Assembly (NCBI GenBank): GCA_020048435.1
Contig: JAIFMO010000223.1
Location: 1-37,885, forward strand
Origin: Sulfuritalea sp.
GTDB taxonomy: Bacteria > Pseudomonadota > Gammaproteobacteria > Burkholderiales > Rhodocyclaceae
DNA length: 37,885 nucleotides
Direction: 5' to 3'
Made by a program: the position numbers and the translations under genes. Shown one piece after another: positions 36,644 to 37,885 of this stretch; position 1 is the stretch's first letter; every line of letters starts with the position of its first letter. The notes under the pieces are model-generated. The model was not told the origin of the DNA and searched no databases. It saw only the letters and a list, made by a program, of their open reading frames with translations.

Positions 36644-37885
36644 ATGAATTATTCCATCGCTCTGGTGGCTGCCATGCGCAAAAGTGCGCCGACTGCTATT
36701 TCTCCGACTTCCGTATTCCCGGCATCGCCGGCCCTCCGGCTGACGCTTTGCCTTGTCATGCCGTTCGCGCTGCTTCTCGCCGCCTGCACCACCGCCCCGG
36801 TTCAAACACCGTCCGGCGGTCATCTAAGTGCCGAGAATATTCCTGCAACGCAGCCCAACATCCCGCCGCCCGTCCAGAACACGGTCGTGCTCGCCAAACC
36901 CAAGCCCACGCCCAAGGTTGAAACCTATAGCGTGGTGGTCAAGGATGTCCGCGTCCAGGAATTACTGTTCGCCCTCGCGCGCGACGCCAAGCTCAACGTC
37001 GACATCCATCCCGGCCTGACGGGCACCGTAACGCTCAACGCCATCGACCAAACGCTGCAACAGCTCCTGCACCGTATCGGCAAGCAGGTGGATATGCGCT
37101 GGGAACTCGACGGCCCCAATCTGGCCGTCATGCCCGACACCCCTTACCTGCAAAACTATCGTGTCGACTACGTCAATATGTCGCGCGACGTGACCGGAAC
37201 GGTTTCCATCAACACCCAAATCGCCTCGACCAGTTCGGGCAGCGCAGCTGGTGGCGGTAGCGGCGCAGGCAACAACTCATCGACCACGGTGAGCAGCAAG
37301 GCCAAGAACAATTTCTGGGAATCGATCGAAAAAAACCTCAAGGACATCCTGCACGAAACCGACAAAATACTGCCCGAGGGGTCCTCAGAAACGGTGACCG
37401 AGCGACTCGATCAGCAACAAACAACGGGAACCGGTGCGCCGCAGCCGCAAGGAACCGCTCGCCCCACCTCTGGCGCACAAGCCTCCATCGCCGGTAGCCC
37501 CAACCCCGCAGCACTGCAACAGCAGGGCAGCACGGTTGTGCGCCGCTCCACCTTCCGCGAAGCCGCGTCGGTGATCATCAACCCCGAAGCCGGCGTCATC
37601 GTCGTGCGCGCCACTTCGCGGCAGCACGAAAAGGTGCAGGATTTTCTCGATAAAGTCCTTGCCAGCAGTAGCCGGCAGGTGATGATTGAAGCGACGATTG
37701 CCGAAGTTCGCCTTGGCAATAAATACGAGCAAGGCATTGACTGGCAAAGCCTGCGCACGCTTCGCAACCCTGGAACAACTGGCTTTTCCATGGCGCAGGG
37801 CCCACTGTCCACCTCAGCGGGGCCGGTAACAGCCACGACAAGAACCACTGAGTTCCCGATTTCGGGTGGCACGCTCGCCGAAGTA
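36644..37885 (+). CDS. mshL: MshL/PilQ-type secretin lipoprotein, 5' part only
   Basis: The frame runs open from ATG 36644 to the window edge (414 codons) and is incomplete. AGGAAAGG (36631-36638) is a strong ribosome site. The signal is followed by a lipobox LLLAACTT, so the product is probably a lipoprotein. Next comes an STN-like N-domain (VVKDVRVQELLFALARDAKLNVDIHPGL), then the MshL-type NYRVDYVNMSRDVTGTVSINTQI, a Ser/Gly/Asn linker, and secretin N1-like parts (VIINPEAGVIVVRATSRQHEKVQDFLDKV) leading to QVMIEATIAEVRL. Secretins form the outer-membrane gate for MSHA-type pili or type II secretion. The preceding GspA/MshM-type ATPase fits an MSHA-like locus, though a general secretion locus is possible. 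Confidence 0.88.
   Translation, partial: MNYSIALVAAMRKSAPTAISPTSVFPASPALRLTLCLVMPFALLLAACTTAPVQTPSGGHLSAENIPATQPNIPPPVQNTVVLAKPKPTPKVETYSVVVKDVRVQELLFALARDAKLNVDIHPGLTGTVTLNAIDQTLQQLLHRIGKQVDMRWELDGPNLAVMPDTPYLQNYRVDYVNMSRDVTGTVSINTQIASTSSGSAAGGGSGAGNNSSTTVSSKAKNNFWESIEKNLKDILHETDKILPEGSSETVTERLDQQQTTGTGAPQPQGTARPTSGAQASIAGSPNPAALQQQGSTVVRRSTFREAASVIINPEAGVIVVRATSRQHEKVQDFLDKVLASSSRQVMIEATIAEVRLGNKYEQGIDWQSLRTLRNPGTTGFSMAQGPLSTSAGPVTATTRTTEFPISGGTLAEV

Noticed and set aside
36684-36692. GCGCCGACT near the secretin start, possible repeat fragment
   Set aside because: Nine bases in a GC-rich genome with no extension either side.

Overview
The window is a high-GC chromosomal segment from a Gram-negative betaproteobacterium, most likely in or near the Rhodocyclales. 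This assignment rests on gene order (mlaFEDACB - ABC exporter - bolA - murA - hisGD ... hisBHAFIE - hinT - tatABC), a short-form HisG, an outer-membrane lipid transport operon, a TRAP transporter, a secretin and abundant periplasmic proteins. It is an inference from families and synteny, not from a marker gene. No rRNA, tRNA, CRISPR array, transposase or prophage block was seen.

Layout. (1) 1-3262: a short unrecognised open frame, then a minus-strand TRAP transporter operon (dctP-dctQ-dctM). (2) 3486-12309: a plus-strand accessory island with a frameshifted FimV-like gene, an exported caspase-like protease with a DUF4384-type tail, a TolB/FlgO-like plus TPR protein running into a PDZ-S41 protease in another frame, a membrane-anchored Bro-N-like protein, and a second exported caspase-like protease. 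(3) 12391-14405: a Nif3-family gene divergent from a DegS/AlgW-type serine protease. (4) 14447-19907, minus strand: hisB-hisH-hisA-hisF-hisI-hisE-hinT-tatA-tatB-tatC. (5) 20004-24532: hisC on the plus strand, then an AAA ATPase with a PD-(D/E)XK-like tail, a PPK2 kinase and a bacteriohemerythrin on the minus strand. This block interrupts an otherwise continuous histidine gene string. (6) 24631-33462, minus strand: mlaF-E-D-A-C-B, a two-gene ABC exporter, bolA/ibaG, murA, hisG, hisD. Many neighbours here overlap by 1-8 bases. (7) 33559-37885, plus strand: a sigma-54-type response regulator, a GspA/MshM-type ATPase with a SPOR-like end, and the start of an MshL-type secretin lipoprotein that runs off the window.

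How the genes work together. The his genes cover most of the histidine pathway (HisG, E, I, A, H, F, B, C, D). No HisZ or histidinol-phosphate phosphatase is present here. The mla genes encode a retrograde phospholipid transport system from the outer-membrane lipoprotein (MlaA) through the periplasmic carrier (MlaC) to the inner-membrane complex (MlaFEDB). TatABC is a complete folded-protein export machine. The right end looks like a regulator plus a pilus or type II-like secretion locus.

The most unusual signals are two. First, a dispersed element of about 25 bases (core GTCGGCGCTAGCGGTACGG, preceded by A's) occurs seven times in 38 kb, including inside five protein-coding genes (dctP, the Nif3 gene, tatB, hisC, murA), where it is read in three different reading frames without breaking them. 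Second, the accessory island couples two exported caspase-like proteases, an exported TPR/S41 protease and a membrane-tethered Bro-N-like protein. Two genes in the island carry apparent one-base frameshifts, which need read-level confirmation.
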